This document shows positions 1 to 10,900 of a stretch of DNA of 64,000 nucleotides, one piece after another. The notes under the pieces are model-generated. The model had not been told where the DNA came from. It made no database searches and was given only the letters and a program-made list of their open reading frames with translations. Origin of the DNA: Desemzia sp. RIT 804. Its GTDB lineage: Bacteria > Bacillota > Bacilli > Lactobacillales > Carnobacteriaceae. The position numbers and the translations under genes are program-made. The stretch lies in contig NZ_JAFEMV010000003.1 in NCBI RefSeq assembly GCF_016892605.1, positions 310,001 to 374,000 of the forward strand, written 5' to 3'. The stretch's first letter is position 1, and each line of letters begins with the position of its first letter.

Positions 1-83
1 AGTGGCTCTACAACGAATTTACCAAACTTGGCATCATCGCTGATCTCAATCGTTTCAATTCTTGGCTTTTCAATTTCGATCAT
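1..83 (-). CDS. rpoA: RNA polymerase alpha subunit, 5' end only
   Basis: Only the first 27 or so codons are inside the window; the gene continues past base 1. The translated start ([14 protein letters not shown]) matches the N-terminal domain of bacterial RpoA, which dimerises and nucleates assembly of beta and beta'. It is the next gene after rpsK in the alpha operon, the usual Firmicutes order, 76 bases downstream of the rpsK stop. Length and C-terminal domain cannot be judged here. Confidence 0.93.
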   Translation of the reverse strand, partial: MIEIEKPRIETIEISDDAKFGKFVVEP

Positions 84-159
84 TCTGCTATTTACCCCTT
101 TCAAAACGTTAAGTTCATGTTATCGAGTGCAAACCTACAAAAAATGAAGCAGCTCTCAA

Positions 160-546
160 TTAAACACGACGGCGTTTTGGAGGGCGGCATCCATTATGAG
201 GAATTGGAGTTACGTCACGAATAGCTGTAACTTCTAAACCTGTTGCTTGCAAAGAACGAATTGCTGCTTCACGACCTGAACCAGGACCTTTAACTGCAAC
301 TTCGACTGTTTTCATTCCATTTTCCATACTTACTTTAGCTGCTGCTTCAGCTGCTAATTGAGCTGCAAATGGAGTTGATTTTTTTGATCCGCGGAAACCT
401 AGTGATCCAGCTGATGACCATGAAATTGCGTTACCATGAGTATCAGTAATCATTACAATAGTGTTGTTGAATGTTGAACGGATATGAGCTACTCCGGTCT
501 CGATATTTTTTTTCACACGACGTTTGCGTTGAACTTTTCTTGCCAT
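160..546 (-). CDS. rpsK: 30S ribosomal protein S11
   Basis: 128 residues, the normal length for S11, which sits on the platform of the small subunit near the E site and binds 16S rRNA. The sequence carries the conserved central block around [14 protein letters not shown] and the basic tail ending in CRPPKRRRV. An AGGAGG site precedes the ATG. It lies 25 bases downstream of rpsM in the alpha operon and is followed by rpoA, so it is co-transcribed with the whole ribosomal protein run. Confidence 0.97.
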   Translation of the reverse strand: MARKVQRKRRVKKNIETGVAHIRSTFNNTIVMITDTHGNAISWSSAGSLGFRGSKKSTPFAAQLAAEAAAKVSMENGMKTVEVAVKGPGSGREAAIRSLQATGLEVTAIRDVTPIPHNGCRPPKRRRV

Positions 547-571
547 TAAGGTTTACCTCCTTACTTCTGAA

Positions 572-937
572 TTATTTTTTCTTACCTGCAATTGCCTTAG
601 CTGGGCCTTTACGAGTACGTGCATTATTTTTCGTGTTTTGTCCACGAACTGGTAATCCACGACGGTGACGCATGCCTCGGTATGATCCAATATCAATCAA
701 ACGTTTGATATTTTGGCTTACTTCACGACGAAGATCTCCTTCTAATTTCAAATTGTCTACTTCCACACGGATAGCGTCCAATTGATCATTAGTAAGATCG
801 CGTACGCGAATATCTTCTGATACACCAGCTGCTTTTAAAACTGCACTGGATGTTGTTTTACCGATTCCATATACATAAGTTAGAGAAATTACTACACGTT
901 TGTCACGTGGAATATCTACACCTGCAATACGAGCCAT
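572..937 (-). CDS. rpsM: 30S ribosomal protein S13
   Basis: 121 residues. S13 lies in the head of the small subunit, forms inter-subunit bridges with L5 and its basic C-terminal tail reaches the P-site tRNA. Diagnostic features are the start [14 protein letters not shown], the helix-hairpin-helix region around [12 protein letters not shown], and the block [23 protein letters not shown] site precedes the ATG. It sits between rpmJ and rpsK, as in most Firmicutes. Confidence 0.97.
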   Translation of the reverse strand: MARIAGVDIPRDKRVVISLTYVYGIGKTTSSAVLKAAGVSEDIRVRDLTNDQLDAIRVEVDNLKLEGDLRREVSQNIKRLIDIGSYRGMRHRRGLPVRGQNTKNNARTRKGPAKAIAGKKK

Positions 938-963
938 TACAATTACACCTCCTGATTTTTTTA

Positions 964-1077
964 TTATCCTTGACGTTGTTTATGTTTTGGATTTTCACAA
1001 ATAACCATTACCCGGCCATTACGACGGATAACTTTACATTTATCACACATTTTTTTAACTGATGGTCTTACTTTCAT
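964..1077 (-). CDS. rpmJ: 50S ribosomal protein L36 (zinc-ribbon type)
   Basis: A 37-residue ORF starting [19 protein letters not shown] and ending in PKHKQRQG, the canonical short L36. It keeps the zinc ligands CxxC, a third Cys and a His (CDKC...C...KH), so it is the zinc-binding (C+) form. L36 binds 23S rRNA near the base of the L7/L12 stalk. GGAGGGTT precedes the ATG. Position between infA and rpsM is the classical order. Confidence 0.96.
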   Translation of the reverse strand: MKVRPSVKKMCDKCKVIRRNGRVMVICENPKHKQRQG

Positions 1078-1111
1078 GAACTAACCCTCCTATTTTAGTG
1101 ACGGAGTGCAA

Positions 1112-1330
1112 TTATTTAAAGCGGTAAGTTATACGTCCACGTGATAAATCATATGGAGATAACTCAACTGTAACTTTATCCCCTGGTAAAATTCGAATAT
1201 AATTCATGCGAATTTTTCCAGAAACATGCGCCAATACAATATGGCCATTTTCAAGTTCAACTTTAAAACTTGCATTTGGCAAAGTTTCAACGACTGTACC
1301 TTCAATTTCTATGACATCGTCTTTCGCCAC
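1112..1330 (-). CDS. infA: translation initiation factor IF-1
   Basis: 72 residues beginning [13 protein letters not shown], translated from a GTG. I chose the GTG at 1328-1330 because AAAGGAGGT lies seven bases upstream and the protein then has the usual IF-1 length; the open frame extends further upstream but without family similarity. It is a single OB-fold that binds the A site of the 30S subunit during initiation. In Bacillus subtilis map lies between adk and infA; here that slot is empty apart from promoters, and a map gene is found at 46071. Confidence 0.96.
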   Translation of the reverse strand: MAKDDVIEIEGTVVETLPNASFKVELENGHIVLAHVSGKIRMNYIRILPGDKVTVELSPYDLSRGRITYRFK

Positions 1331-1421
1331 GCCTAGTACCTCCTTTAGTTTTTTCGCTTCTACTACGCGATAAACAGTGAGCGCATTACAAGCCCTCACC
1401 TGTTTTCATCTTAACTTATAG

Positions 1422-1494
1422 ATTATAACACAACAAAAAAGCATTTTAAAGTCAATACCTTTAATATTATAGCATAATCCATTTTCTTCTACAA
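1422..1494 (-). promoter_or_regulatory. tandem promoters upstream of infA
   Basis: Two sigma-A type promoters read toward infA. The distal one has TTGTAG at 1489-1494, a 17-base spacer and TATAAT at 1466-1471 with an extended TGC. The proximal one has TATAAT at 1422-1427 with an upstream TG and only a weak -35. They would give the alpha part of the superoperon (infA onward) its own initiation, independent of the upstream S10 promoter. No clear terminator was seen after adk. Confidence 0.75.
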
Positions 1495-1598
1495 GTTTTT
1501 GAAAAACGAACAAACCAATTTTTTTGAACAGTTGTGAAGACTTTTCATCTTTTTTAAAGAACGAAAAGAGCAAGATGGGTTTGTTTTATATAAAGAGA

Positions 1599-2255
1599 TT
1601 ATTTGGTTTTATCAATAACTTCTTTGATTGTGTTAAAGACATCTTTAACATCATCTTCACCGTTTACGGTATACAAAACATCGCGCTCTTTATAGAAGTT
1701 TAAAAGAGGTTCTGTTAATTCAACGTTTACGTTTATACGATTCTCGACTGTTTCAGGTTTGTCGTCTTCTCTTTGATAGAACTCATGTCCTCCGCAACGA
1801 TCACACGTACCTTCAACTTTTGTCGGTTTATTCAGTTTATGGTAAGTAGCTCCACAATTACTGCACATAAAACGACCCGTAAGTCTTTGCATTAAAATGT
1901 CTTTGTTCACTTCAATGTAAAAAACAGCATCGATTGGTTTGTTTAAGCCTTTCGTAATTTCTTCTAACGCTTCCGCTTGATTCAAAGTTCGAGGGAAACC
2001 ATCTAAAAGAAATCCGTTGTCCGTATCGGATTCAGTCAAACGTTCTTTGACAATTCCATTAGTTACTTCATCAGGAACTAAGTTACCAGAATCCATAAAG
2101 GATTTTGCTTTCATTCCTAATTCAGTTTGTTTTTCAACTGCAGCCCGGAACATATCTCCTGTTGAAATATGAGGTATTTGATAAGCATCTACAATTTGTT
2201 CTGCTTGCGTCCCTTTTCCTGCACCAGGAAGCCCCATTAAAATGAGATTCATCAT
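1599..2255 (-). CDS. adk: adenylate kinase, zinc-LID type
   Basis: 218 residues. Cytosolic enzyme interconverting ATP + AMP and 2 ADP. The P-loop [10 protein letters not shown] is at residues 8-17, the AMP-binding region includes STGDMFR, and DGFPRT is present. The LID domain carries the CxxC-x16-CxxC zinc finger (CSNCG...CDRCGG) usual in Gram-positives. Two ATGs are adjacent; AGGAGG lies four bases before the first and seven before the second, so the true protein may lack the first Met. It follows secY by 56 bases. Confidence 0.97.
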   Translation of the reverse strand: MMNLILMGLPGAGKGTQAEQIVDAYQIPHISTGDMFRAAVEKQTELGMKAKSFMDSGNLVPDEVTNGIVKERLTESDTDNGFLLDGFPRTLNQAEALEEITKGLNKPIDAVFYIEVNKDILMQRLTGRFMCSNCGATYHKLNKPTKVEGTCDRCGGHEFYQREDDKPETVENRINVNVELTEPLLNFYKERDVLYTVNGEDDVKDVFNTIKEVIDKTK

Positions 2256-2311
2256 TTTTCCTCCTTAAATGTAAGAATCAGTGCTGAGGAAGATCCCCCA
2301 ACACATTCTTC

Positions 2312-3604
2312 TTATTGGATAAAGCCTCGATAGCTGCGTTTAACAGTTTGTCCTTCCAGCTGTCTCATTGAGTCCAAAGCTACACCGACAACAATCAGTA
2401 AACTCGTTCCTCCAAGAGCAACAGACGAAGGTAAATTCCACAAGTTAGATGCCAATATCGGTATCAAAGCTATGATACCCAGATAGAGAGCGCCTAATGT
2501 ACTTAAACGAACAAGAACTTTCGATAAGAAATCTTGAGTTGCTTGTCCGGGACGTACACTTGCGATATAACCACCTTGTTTTTGCAAGTTCTCAGCAACT
2601 TTTTCCGGATTCACTTGGATGAATGCATAGAAAAAAGTAAAGACAACGATCAAGACCGTGTACAATACAGCTCCTACAGGTTCTTCCAAATTAAAGACTT
2701 GATTAAGCACTTGATACCATGTCTCATTCGCTGAATTTTGACTAAAGAAACCTAAAATGGTTTGAGGAGTCATAATAAACGAACTCGCAAAAATAACTGG
2801 AATAACTCCAGCTGAATTTACTTTTAATGGAATATGAGCACTTTGATCATTTGACGAAACACGTTTCGAATACTGAACAGGAATTTTCCGGCGAGCATTT
2901 TCCATATACACAACTAAGATCACAATCAAGATGAACCCGATAGCAATAGCAATTGAGAACAGAATAGCTTTGGTCATTTCGTCTCCAGCATTTCTGATTT
3001 GAGTATTGTAAAAATTGTAAAGGTCTGAAGGAACACGGGCAATGATACCTGAGAAGATGATCATTGAAGTGCCGTTCCCAAAACCATTAACAGTTATGAG
3101 CTCAGCTAACCATAAAACCATCATTGTTCCTGCAGTAAGAATAAGTGCAATGGAAAGATATGTCGCAACGGTTGGATTATTAACCAGTCCTAAGTTTGTT
3201 AGGGCATTGAAACCATATGAGATCCCCACAGCTTGAACAAACGCTAAAACGATCGTCAAGTAACGAGTCACTTGATTCAATTTACGTCGTCCAACCTCAC
3301 CTTGATCGGCCCATTCTGCAAATTTTGGAATAATATCCATTTGCAGTAATTGGACAACGATAGATGCGGTGATATACGGAGAAACACCAAGCGCAAATAT
3401 AGAATAGCTGCTAAGTGCTCCACCACCAAAGGTATTCAATAAGCTAAATAGTCCAGACGAAGATAAATCTCCCAATGCATTTGCATTAACGCCAGGAACC
3501 GTAATATGGGTTCCTAAACGAAAGAGAATCAAGATTCCTAGAGTAAAGAGTATTCTTCCTCTGATGTCCTTATCTTTAAATGCATCTTTTAGGACCTTTA
3601 ACAT
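2312..3604 (-). CDS. secY: preprotein translocase subunit SecY
   Basis: 430 residues with ten predicted membrane helices; the channel-forming subunit of the SecYEG translocon. The N-terminus [21 protein letters not shown], the plug/TM2 region rich in Gly-Ser, and the cytoplasmic loop motif RKIPVQYSKR are typical. Its ATG overlaps the rplO stop by one base (TAATG), indicating translational coupling. SecE, its partner, is encoded at 39251. Confidence 0.97.
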   Translation of the reverse strand: MLKVLKDAFKDKDIRGRILFTLGILILFRLGTHITVPGVNANALGDLSSSGLFSLLNTFGGGALSSYSIFALGVSPYITASIVVQLLQMDIIPKFAEWADQGEVGRRKLNQVTRYLTIVLAFVQAVGISYGFNALTNLGLVNNPTVATYLSIALILTAGTMMVLWLAELITVNGFGNGTSMIIFSGIIARVPSDLYNFYNTQIRNAGDEMTKAILFSIAIAIGFILIVILVVYMENARRKIPVQYSKRVSSNDQSAHIPLKVNSAGVIPVIFASSFIMTPQTILGFFSQNSANETWYQVLNQVFNLEEPVGAVLYTVLIVVFTFFYAFIQVNPEKVAENLQKQGGYIASVRPGQATQDFLSKVLVRLSTLGALYLGIIALIPILASNLWNLPSSVALGGTSLLIVVGVALDSMRQLEGQTVKRSYRGFIQ

Positions 3605-4044
3605 TAAATCACCTCAACTGAACCGCCAGCAGCTTCAATTGCTTCTTTAGCTGCTTGGGAGAATTTATTAGCTTTAACAGTCAATTTACGTTCAATTGTT
3701 CCGTTACCTAGCACTTTAATTCCTGATTTTTCGTCTTTGATGACTCCTGTTTCAACTAGTAATGTAGGGTTTACTTCTGTTCCATCTTCAAAACGGTTTA
3801 ATGTTTCAAGATTAACTACAGCGTATTCCTTACGGTTGATGTTCGTGAATCCACGTTTTGGTAATGTTTGGAACAATGGTGTTTGTCCACCTTCAAAACC
3901 TAAACGTACGCCACCACCTGAACGTGAGTTTTGACCTTTTTGTCCACGACCTGATGTTTTACCGTTACCAGAAGAAGTTCCGCGTCCTACACGGTTACGA
4001 ACTTTACGAGAACCTTCTGCAGGTTTTAATTCATGAAGTTTCAT
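3604..4044 (-). CDS. rplO: 50S ribosomal protein L15
   Basis: 146 residues. The N-terminal half is a Gly/Arg-rich extended tail ([18 protein letters not shown]) that threads into 23S rRNA; the C-terminal half is the globular L15 domain ending GGSVEVI. It lies between rpmD and secY in the spc operon, coupled to secY by a one-base overlap. GGAGGTGCCC precedes the ATG. Confidence 0.97.
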   Translation of the reverse strand: MKLHELKPAEGSRKVRNRVGRGTSSGNGKTSGRGQKGQNSRSGGGVRLGFEGGQTPLFQTLPKRGFTNINRKEYAVVNLETLNRFEDGTEVNPTLLVETGVIKDEKSGIKVLGNGTIERKLTVKANKFSQAAKEAIEAAGGSVEVI

Positions 4045-4086
4045 TGTTTGGGCACCTCCTTCAATTTGAATCTTACAAAGTTTACA

Positions 4087-4266
4087 TTAAACTTCTTTAA
4101 CGTCCACTAAATGTGAAATTGTGTTAACCATACCTTTGATTGCTTCATTAGCAGGTTTAACTACAGTGCTGTTAGTCTTTTTAAGACCTAAAGCTTTTAC
4201 TGTATCACGTTGGTTTTGAGGACGTCCGATAACGCTACGTTTTAAAGTAATTTCTAAATTAGCCAT
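4087..4266 (-). CDS. rpmD: 50S ribosomal protein L30
   Basis: A 59-residue [23 protein letters not shown] at the start and HLVDVKEV at the end, matching the small bacterial L30. Conserved features are [14 protein letters not shown] and the C-terminal MVNTISHLV helix. It lies 17 bases downstream of rpsE and 42 bases before rplO; GGAGGACT precedes the ATG. Confidence 0.96.
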   Translation of the reverse strand: MANLEITLKRSVIGRPQNQRDTVKALGLKKTNSTVVKPANEAIKGMVNTISHLVDVKEV

Positions 4267-4283
4267 TTCTTATAGTCCTCCTT

Positions 4284-4784
4284 TTATCCAAGAATTTCTT
4301 CTACGGTTTTACCGCGAAGTCTTGCAACTTCTTCAACGCGTTTTAATTGAGTTAATCCGTCGATTGATGCACGTACCATATTGATTGGAGTGCTTGAACC
4401 TAATGATTTACTTGTTACATCTGCAATACCAGCTAATTCCAATACGGCACGAACAGGACCACCAGCAGAAACTCCAGAACCTTCAATTGCAGGTTTGATT
4501 AAAACATTTCCACCACTGTAACGTCCAATAACTTCATGAGGTACAGTTGAACCATCTCTCGGTACTTCAATAAGATTTTTCTTAGCACTTTCAATTGCTT
4601 TACGAATAGCTTCAGGTACTTCTTTAGCTTTACCTGTACCAAAGCCAACGTGTCCATTTTTGTCTCCGACAACAACTAATGCAGCAAAACGTAAGTTACG
4701 TCCACCTTTAACTACTTTAGTTACACGGTTGATTGTAACAACACGATCTTCTAATTCCAATGTGTTTGGATCGATGTATACCAT
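4284..4784 (-). CDS. rpsE: 30S ribosomal protein S5
   Basis: 166 residues. S5 is a fidelity protein of the 30S body. The double-stranded-RNA-binding-like N-terminal domain contains [20 protein letters not shown] and [14 protein letters not shown]; the C-terminal S5 domain contains [14 protein letters not shown]. The loop residues linked to spectinomycin resistance in other species ([10 protein letters not shown]) look wild type. AGGAGG precedes the ATG; rplR ends 20 bases upstream. Confidence 0.97.
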   Translation of the reverse strand: MVYIDPNTLELEDRVVTINRVTKVVKGGRNLRFAALVVVGDKNGHVGFGTGKAKEVPEAIRKAIESAKKNLIEVPRDGSTVPHEVIGRYSGGNVLIKPAIEGSGVSAGGPVRAVLELAGIADVTSKSLGSSTPINMVRASIDGLTQLKRVEEVARLRGKTVEEILG

Positions 4785-4804
4785 GTGTGGTTTTCCTCCT
4801 TTTC

Positions 4805-5161
4805 CTAAAAGTCTAGTCCATTTTCGCGAGCAGCTTCAGCTAAAGCTTGTACACGGCCATGGTATAGGTATCCACCACGGTCAAAGACTACTTCTTTGAT
4901 ACCTTTTTCAACAGCACGTTTAGCAACTAATGCTCCAACAGCTGTAGCTTGTTCTGTTCTTGATTCGCCTGAAACTTCTTTATCTAATGTAGATGCACTT
5001 GCGAGCGTGACACCCGCTACGTCATCAATCACTTGAGCGTAGATATTCTTGTTTGAACGGAAAACGTTCAAACGTGGGCACTCAGCAGTACCAGAAATTT
5101 TAGCGCGTACTCGTCCATGTCTTTTTAGACGAAGTTTATTTTTGTCTGGTTTTGAAATCAC
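4805..5161 (-). CDS. rplR: 50S ribosomal protein L18
   Basis: 118 residues from a GTG start ([19 protein letters not shown]). I chose this GTG because AGAGGTG lies six to eight bases upstream and the result aligns with other Firmicutes L18; a GTG three codons upstream lies inside the ribosome-binding site. L18 binds 5S rRNA in the central protuberance; [12 protein letters not shown] near the C-terminus is the signature. Confidence 0.95.
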   Translation of the reverse strand: MISKPDKNKLRLKRHGRVRAKISGTAECPRLNVFRSNKNIYAQVIDDVAGVTLASASTLDKEVSGESRTEQATAVGALVAKRAVEKGIKEVVFDRGGYLYHGRVQALAEAARENGLDF

Positions 5162-5212
5162 AATTGTCACCTCTTTATTTTATTTACTAACAGTTAGGCT
5201 GCCAGGTAATTA

Positions 5213-5749
5213 TTATTTACCTGTTTTACCTTCTTTACGACGTACGAATTCGTCAGTATAACGAATACCTTTACCTTTATAAGGCTCAGGAGGACGTACT
5301 GCGCGAATGTTGGCTGCTAATTCTCCAACATGTTCTTTGTTCGTTCCTTTAACAATAATCTTAGTGTTTGAAGGAACTTCAACAGTAATACCTTCTCTAG
5401 CTTCAAATTCAACTGGATGTGAAAGACCAACGTTCAATACAAGTTTAGTTCCTTGTAATTGAGCACGGTATCCAACCCCGATCAAATCTAAAGTCTTTTC
5501 AAATCCTTCAGTTACTCCAACGACCATGTTATTAACAAGGGCGCGTGTAGTACCGTGGATCGTACGGCTAGGTTTGCTGTCGTCAGGACGAGTGAATGTA
5601 ATTTCATTATCTGAAATATTCATTGTAATGACAGGACTGATTGAAAGGTTTAATTCACCTTTAGGTCCTTTAACAGTAACATCATTTCCGTTTTGAGTAA
5701 CTTCTACTCCAGCAGGAATAGTAATAACTTTATTTCCAATACGGCTCAT
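5213..5749 (-). CDS. rplF: 50S ribosomal protein L6
   Basis: 178 residues with the two tandem L6 folds. Starts [17 protein letters not shown], and carries the C-terminal signature [15 protein letters not shown]6 lies near the sarcin-ricin loop and GTPase-associated centre. AGGAGGTGCCCTGCT precedes the ATG. Spacing to rpsH upstream is 31 bases. Confidence 0.97.
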   Translation of the reverse strand: MSRIGNKVITIPAGVEVTQNGNDVTVKGPKGELNLSISPVITMNISDNEITFTRPDDSKPSRTIHGTTRALVNNMVVGVTEGFEKTLDLIGVGYRAQLQGTKLVLNVGLSHPVEFEAREGITVEVPSNTKIIVKGTNKEHVGELAANIRAVRPPEPYKGKGIRYTDEFVRRKEGKTGK

Positions 5750-5780
5750 AGCAGGGCACCTCCTTATTTAATCTTGTTTA

Positions 5781-6179
5781 TTACCAAACGTAAGCGAGTA
5801 TTTCGCCACCGATATTTTTTGTTCTTGCTTCTTTGTCTGTAACGACACCTTCTGAAGTTGATACGATCGCGATACCAAGTCCGTTAAGAACTTTAGGTAC
5901 ATCGCCAGCTTTAGCGTAAACACGCAAACCTGGTTTAGAGATACGTTTCAATCCAGTAATAACACGTTCGTTGTCTTGACTATATTTTAAGAAAACACGG
6001 ATAACGCCTTGTTTGTCATCTTCAACAAACTCAACATTTTTTACAAAACCTTCACGTTTTAAAATGTTAGCAATCTCTTTTTTAACTTTTGAAGCAGGTA
6101 CTTCTAATGATTCGTGTCTAGCTGAATTAGCGTTACGAACACGTGTTAGAAAGTCTGCGATTGGATCAGTCATGACCAT
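5781..6179 (-). CDS. rpsH: 30S ribosomal protein S8
   Basis: 132 residues, starting [18 protein letters not shown]8 is a primary 16S rRNA-binding protein; the C-terminal signature with GGEILAYVW is intact. The first ATG has GGAGG nine bases upstream, so the MVM start is preferred over the internal ATG. In enterobacteria S8 represses the spc operon; no S8-site was recognised here. Confidence 0.97.
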   Translation of the reverse strand: MVMTDPIADFLTRVRNANSARHESLEVPASKVKKEIANILKREGFVKNVEFVEDDKQGVIRVFLKYSQDNERVITGLKRISKPGLRVYAKAGDVPKVLNGLGIAIVSTSEGVVTDKEARTKNIGGEILAYVW

Positions 6180-6210
6180 GATTTTTAGCCTCCTTTTTGC
6201 GAGTTTCGTT

Positions 6211-6396
6211 TTACCAGCTTGCTTTTTTCATACCTGGAATTTCACCTTTATAGGCTAGTTCGCGTAAGCAAATACGGCAAAGTTTGAATTTGCGGTAAAC
6301 TGAATGTGGACGACCACAACGTTCACAACGAGTGTATGCTTGAGTTGAGAATTTAGCAGGGCGTTTACTTTTAGCAATCATTGATTTTTTAGCCAC
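6211..6396 (-). CDS. rpsN: 30S ribosomal protein S14 (type Z)
   Basis: 61 residues, the short zinc-binding form of S14. [20 protein letters not shown] supplies the four cysteines of the zinc ribbon, followed by [17 protein letters not shown]. It lies between rplE and rpsH. Many Firmicutes carry a second, zinc-free S14 elsewhere; none is in this window. Confidence 0.97.
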   Translation of the reverse strand: MAKKSMIAKSKRPAKFSTQAYTRCERCGRPHSVYRKFKLCRICLRELAYKGEIPGMKKASW

Positions 6397-6413
6397 TATC
6401 TTCGCCTCCTATA

Positions 6414-6953
6414 TTATTTTTGGAATGGCATTCCAAGTTGTGTTAACAATTCACGAGATTCTTCGTCAGTGTTAGCAGTAGTTACAATAACTATGTCCAT
6501 TCCGCGAACTTTATCAACCATGTCATACTCAACTTCTGGGAAGATAAGTTGTTCTTTGATTCCTAACGTGTAGTTTCCACGTCCGTCGAAAGCTTTATTG
6601 CTTACGCCGCGGAAGTCGCGTACACGAGGAAGTGAAACAGATACCAATTTGTCTAAGAAATCGTACATTCTGTCTCCACGTAATGTTACTTTAGTACCAA
6701 TAGGCATGCCTTCACGTAAACGGAAGCCAGCGATTGATTTTTTAGCTTTTGTAATTACTGGTTTTTGACCAGAAATAACTGTTAATTCATTAACTGCTTT
6801 GTCTAAGTTTTTAGTGTTCGATACTGCATCGCCCACACCCATGTTAATAACGATTTTATCAACTTTTGGTGTTTGCATGATTGATGAGTAGTTGAATTTT
6901 TCCATCATAGATGGAGTAACTTCTTTAGTATATTTTTCTTTAAGGCGGTTCAT
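6414..6953 (-). CDS. rplE: 50S ribosomal protein L5
   Basis: 179 residues. L5 binds 5S rRNA and forms the B1b bridge to S13. Recognised by [17 protein letters not shown], the conserved [12 protein letters not shown], and [30 protein letters not shown] precedes the ATG; rplX ends 27 bases upstream. Confidence 0.97.
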   Translation of the reverse strand: MNRLKEKYTKEVTPSMMEKFNYSSIMQTPKVDKIVINMGVGDAVSNTKNLDKAVNELTVISGQKPVITKAKKSIAGFRLREGMPIGTKVTLRGDRMYDFLDKLVSVSLPRVRDFRGVSNKAFDGRGNYTLGIKEQLIFPEVEYDMVDKVRGMDIVIVTTANTDEESRELLTQLGMPFQK

Positions 6954-6980
6954 GAAGTTTGTCCCTCCTTCCTTAATCTT

Positions 6981-7289
6981 TTAGTTTAAAACTTCACCGG
7001 TTTTTTTAGATACACGTACTTTTTTACCATCTTCAACTTTGAAGCCAACGCGAGTTGGTTCGCCAGTAGAAGCGTCGATCAACATAACATTTGAAGCGTC
7101 AACTGGAGCTTCAATTTCTAGAATGCCGCCATTTGGTTCAAACGTTGATGGTTTTTGGTGTTTTTTCATAATGTTAACACCTTCAACGGTAACGCGATTT
7201 TTCTTAGGAAATACAGCTTTTACTACGCCTTCTTTCCCTTTATCTTTACCAGTGATAACTTTAACTTTATCTCCTGTTTTAATAAACAT
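6981..7289 (-). CDS. rplX: 50S ribosomal protein L24
   Basis: 102 residues with an N-terminal KOW motif ([21 protein letters not shown]) and the conserved [11 protein letters not shown]24 is an early assembly initiator of the large subunit, near the tunnel exit. Starts 35 bases after rplN. Confidence 0.97.
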   Translation of the reverse strand: MFIKTGDKVKVITGKDKGKEGVVKAVFPKKNRVTVEGVNIMKKHQKPSTFEPNGGILEIEAPVDASNVMLIDASTGEPTRVGFKVEDGKKVRVSKKTGEVLN

Positions 7290-7324
7290 ATTTATCTCGC
7301 ACCTCCTTCGTGGATGGTTGGGTA

Positions 7325-7714
<390 letters not shown>

Positions 7715-7748
7715 TTAGAAACTTCATTTTTTAAATTAGGGTTTATGA

Positions 7749-8015
7749 TTAGATAATGATAGATTCTTCCACGATTTCAACTAAACGGAAATGTTTAGTA
7801 GCTGATAATGGACGAGTTTCCATAATTTTAACGATATCGCCTAATTTTGCACTGTTGTTTTCATCATGTGCTTTGTATTTTTTAGAGTATTTCATACGTT
7901 TGCCGTATACAGGGTGACGTTTTTGTGTGTCAATTTGAACAACGATAGTTTTGTCCATTTTGTCAGAAACAACGCGTCCTTGATACACTTTACGTTGATT
8001 ACGTTCTTCAGTCAT
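7749..8015 (-). CDS. rpsQ: 30S ribosomal protein S17
   Basis: 88 residues, OB-fold primary 16S rRNA-binding protein. Starts [23 protein letters not shown] and includes [19 protein letters not shown] and the conserved [27 protein letters not shown] precedes the ATG; rpmC ends 31 bases upstream. Confidence 0.97.
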   Translation of the reverse strand: MTEERNQRKVYQGRVVSDKMDKTIVVQIDTQKRHPVYGKRMKYSKKYKAHDENNSAKLGDIVKIMETRPLSATKHFRLVEIVEESIII

Positions 8016-8046
8016 TTGTTAGCGACCTCCTTTTCGTTTCGATCAA

Positions 8047-8241
8047 CTATTTTTGTAATTCAGCTTGGCGCAACGCAGTTTTAATGCGTGCGATAGATTT
8101 GCGAACTTCGCTCAATCTTGAAGTATTCTCTAACTGGCCAGTAGCCAATTGGAATCTTAGATTGAATAATTCTTCTTTAAATTCTTTTTCTTTTTCAATC
8201 ATTTCTGAAGTGGATAATTCTTTAAGTTCATTAGCCTTCAT
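8047..8241 (-). CDS. rpmC: 50S ribosomal protein L29
   Basis: 64 residues starting [18 protein letters not shown]; two antiparallel helices with the signature [18 protein letters not shown]. The ATG lies inside the end of rplP, an 11-base overlap, so translation is probably coupled; GGTGGTG just upstream is a modest ribosome-binding site. An upstream in-frame GTG would add eight residues with no family similarity. L29 lies at the tunnel exit beside L23. Confidence 0.95.
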   Translation of the reverse strand: MKANELKELSTSEMIEKEKEFKEELFNLRFQLATGQLENTSRLSEVRKSIARIKTALRQAELQK

Positions 8242-8665
8242 TAGATTCACCACCAATTTCTTCACGTTTTACAAATTTCGTTTTGATTGGTAATTTGTGT
8301 GATGCTAAACGTAATGCTTCACGAGCTACTTCTTCAGACACGCCGCCAACTTCAAACATGATTTTTCCACGTTTAACTGGTGAAACCCATCCTTCAGGAG
8401 CACCTTTACCAGATCCCATACGAACTCCGATTGCTTTTGATGTATATGATTTGTGAGGGAAAATTTTGATCCATACTTTCCCACCACGTTTCATGTAACG
8501 AGTCATAGCAATACGAGCTGCTTCTATTTGACGGTTTGTAATCCAGTGAGATTCTACAGCTTGTAAGCCGAATTCTCCATAAGCGATTTCTTTCCCGCCT
8601 TTAGCTTCACCGCGCATTTTACCTCTAAATTCACGACGGAATTTTACACGTTTAGGTACTAACAT
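8231..8665 (-). CDS. rplP: 50S ribosomal protein L16
   Basis: 144 residues starting [28 protein letters not shown] lies seven bases upstream of this ATG, and an upstream extension of the frame inside rpsC was discarded. L16 organises the A-site region of the large subunit and is the site of evernimicin resistance in other species. GYTS-like [20 protein letters not shown] is the signature. Overlaps rpmC by 11 bases. Confidence 0.96.
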   Translation of the reverse strand: MLVPKRVKFRREFRGKMRGEAKGGKEIAYGEFGLQAVESHWITNRQIEAARIAMTRYMKRGGKVWIKIFPHKSYTSKAIGVRMGSGKGAPEGWVSPVKRGKIMFEVGGVSEEVAREALRLASHKLPIKTKFVKREEIGGESNEG

Positions 8666-8666
8666 G

Positions 8667-9323
8667 TTATTTCCCTCCTTTCTCTGCATTCTTTTTAGCA
8701 GGAAGAACTTCTCCACGGTAAATCCAAACTTTAACGCCTAGTTTACCATAAGTAGTATCTGCTTCTTCCCAAGCGTAGTCGATGTCTGCACGTAATGTGT
8801 GCAATGGAACAGTTCCTTCAGAATGGATCTCAGCACGAGCCATATCTGCACCGTTCAAACGACCAGAAACTTGGATTTTGATTCCTTTAGCTCCAGCACG
8901 CATTGTGCGTTGGATAGCTTGTTTTTGAGCACGGCGGAAAGCTACACGATTTTCAAGTTGACGTGCAATTCCTTCACCGACTAATTTAGCGTCTAAATCA
9001 GGTCTTTTGATTTCCACAATGTTGATGTGAACTCGTTTACCTGTTAAATCATTCAATTTTTTACGTAATGCATCTACTTCAGATCCACCTTTACCGATAA
9101 CCATTCCTGGTTTAGCAGTGTGAATTGAGATGTTTACACGATTAGCAGCACGTTCAATTTCTACTAATGAGATTGAAGCTTCGCTAAGATTTTTAAAGAT
9201 GTATTCACGAATTGCGATATCTTCATGTAGGTAGTCGCCGAATTCTTTTTCTGCATACCATTTAGAATCCCAGCCGCGAATAATGCCTACACGCATACCT
9301 TTTGGATTAATTTTTTGACCCAC
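8667..9323 (-). CDS. rpsC: 30S ribosomal protein S3
   Basis: 218 residues from a GTG start. Contains an N-terminal domain ([20 protein letters not shown]), a KH domain with [18 protein letters not shown], and the C-terminal domain [17 protein letters not shown]3 forms part of the mRNA entry tunnel. Its ribosome-binding site (AAAGGAGGG) lies inside the end of rplV, only three bases of intergenic space, so the two are coupled. Confidence 0.97.
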   Translation of the reverse strand: MGQKINPKGMRVGIIRGWDSKWYAEKEFGDYLHEDIAIREYIFKNLSEASISLVEIERAANRVNISIHTAKPGMVIGKGGSEVDALRKKLNDLTGKRVHINIVEIKRPDLDAKLVGEGIARQLENRVAFRRAQKQAIQRTMRAGAKGIKIQVSGRLNGADMARAEIHSEGTVPLHTLRADIDYAWEEADTTYGKLGVKVWIYRGEVLPAKKNAEKGGK

Positions 9324-9326
9324 AGA

Positions 9327-9683
9327 TTAGCCCTCCTTTTTCTCTGATACCACGATTGTAATGTGGCTTGTGCGTTTCATGATTGGTGAAGCTGATCCTT
9401 TTGCACGAGGACGGAAACGTTTCATCGTTGGTCCTTCGTTAACATAAGCTTCGCTTACTACCAAGTTTTCAATATCTAAATCATAATTGTGTTCAGCATT
9501 TGCGATAGCAGATTTTAATACTTTTTCTACTACTGGTGATGCTCCTCTTGGAGTGAATTTCAAAATTGAAATTGCTTCACCAACACTTTTACCTCTAATA
9601 AGATCGACAACTAAACGAACCTTACGAGCGGTAATGCGAACAGTTTTTGCAGTTGATTTAGCTGCTGTAATTTGTTCTGACAT
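9327..9683 (-). CDS. rplV: 50S ribosomal protein L22
   Basis: 118 residues starting [22 protein letters not shown] chose this ATG because GGGGAGG lies nine bases upstream; the open frame begins six codons earlier. L22 lines the peptide exit tunnel; the loop and C-terminal block [21 protein letters not shown] is intact, with no sign of the insertions linked to macrolide resistance. Confidence 0.96.
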   Translation of the reverse strand: MSEQITAAKSTAKTVRITARKVRLVVDLIRGKSVGEAISILKFTPRGASPVVEKVLKSAIANAEHNYDLDIENLVVSEAYVNEGPTMKRFRPRAKGSASPIMKRTSHITIVVSEKKEG

Positions 9684-9704
9684 GAGTAATCCTCCCCTCA
9701 ATAA

Positions 9705-9983
9705 TTAACGATTCGTTTTCTTGTCATCCGCAGTGTGTCCGCGGTAAGTTCTTGTTGGTGCAAATTCACCTAATTTGTGTCCGACCATGTCTTCTTGTAC
9801 AAAAACAGGAACATGTTTCCGTCCATCATATACAGCAATAGTGTGACCTACAAAGTTTGGAAAAATTGTAGAACGACGAGACCAAGTTTTGATAACTGAT
9901 TTCTTTTCGCTAGCGTCCATTGCTTGTACTTTTTTCATTAAGTGTTCATCGACAAAAGGTCCCTTTTTAAGACTTCGACCCAT
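9705..9983 (-). CDS. rpsS: 30S ribosomal protein S19
   Basis: 92 residues. [19 protein letters not shown] and [15 protein letters not shown] are the standard S19 blocks; it forms a head complex with S13. GGAGGTTCAACT precedes the ATG. Lies between rplB and rplV. Confidence 0.97.
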   Translation of the reverse strand: MGRSLKKGPFVDEHLMKKVQAMDASEKKSVIKTWSRRSTIFPNFVGHTIAVYDGRKHVPVFVQEDMVGHKLGEFAPTRTYRGHTADDKKTNR

Positions 9984-10035
9984 AGTTGAACCTCCTTCCA
10001 GTTATGCAGCAAATTGGTTATCCAACTTGCCTGGT

Positions 10036-10869
10036 TTATTTTGTTTTACGACGACGTACGATTCGTTTGTTAGATCTTGCTTTAGAGTTACGTGTTTTCA
10101 ATCCAAGAGCAGGTTTACCCCATGGAGTTAATGGACCAGCATGTCCGATTGGAGCTTTACCTTCACCACCACCGTGTGGGTGATCGTTAGGGTTCATTAC
10201 AGAACCACGAACAGTTGGGCGTTTACCCATCCAACGTGAACGTCCTGCTTTACCAATGTTGATCAATTCATGTTGTTCATTACCAACTTCACCGATTGTA
10301 GCACGACAAGTAGATAAGATTTGACGAACTTCGCCTGATCCTAAACGAACCAACACGTATTTTCCTTCTTTACCTAAAACTTGTGCGCTTGTTCCTGCTG
10401 AACGAACTAATTGTCCGCCTTTACCAGGTTTCAATTCGATGTTGTGAATAACAGTACCAACTGGAATACTTGATAGTGGTAAAGTATTACCTACTTTAAT
10501 ATCAACGTTTTCTCCTGAAAGAATATGTTGACCTACTTCGATTCCTTTTGGTGCAAGAATGTAAGTTTTGATTCCATCTACATAATGGATTAGTGCAATG
10601 TTAGCTGAACGGTTTGGATCATATTCAACTGTTTTTACGATACCGACAACATCGTCTTTGTTACGTTTAAAGTCGATAACACGGTAATTACGTTTGTGAC
10701 CGCCACCTTGGTGACGTACTGTAATTTTACCATTGTTGTTACGGCCAGCTTTTCTTTTGTTTGGTTCTAACAAAGTCTTTTCAGGCGTTGTTGAAGTGAT
10801 TTCAGCGAAATCAGAACCAGTCATATTACGACGGCCGTTAGTGGTAGGTTTGTACTTTTTAATCGCCAC
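10036..10869 (-). CDS. rplB: 50S ribosomal protein L2
   Basis: 277 residues, essential for peptidyl-transferase centre assembly and subunit association. The OB-fold/SH3 rRNA-binding domain is followed by the conserved [19 protein letters not shown] near the C-terminus, which contains the critical histidine. Ends in a basic tail (IVRRRKTK). AGGAGGG precedes the ATG. Confidence 0.98.
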   Translation of the reverse strand: MAIKKYKPTTNGRRNMTGSDFAEITSTTPEKTLLEPNKRKAGRNNNGKITVRHQGGGHKRNYRVIDFKRNKDDVVGIVKTVEYDPNRSANIALIHYVDGIKTYILAPKGIEVGQHILSGENVDIKVGNTLPLSSIPVGTVIHNIELKPGKGGQLVRSAGTSAQVLGKEGKYVLVRLGSGEVRQILSTCRATIGEVGNEQHELINIGKAGRSRWMGKRPTVRGSVMNPNDHPHGGGEGKAPIGHAGPLTPWGKPALGLKTRNSKARSNKRIVRRRKTK

Positions 10870-10900
10870 GTGTTTTCCCTCCTATAAGTGATATTTTGAA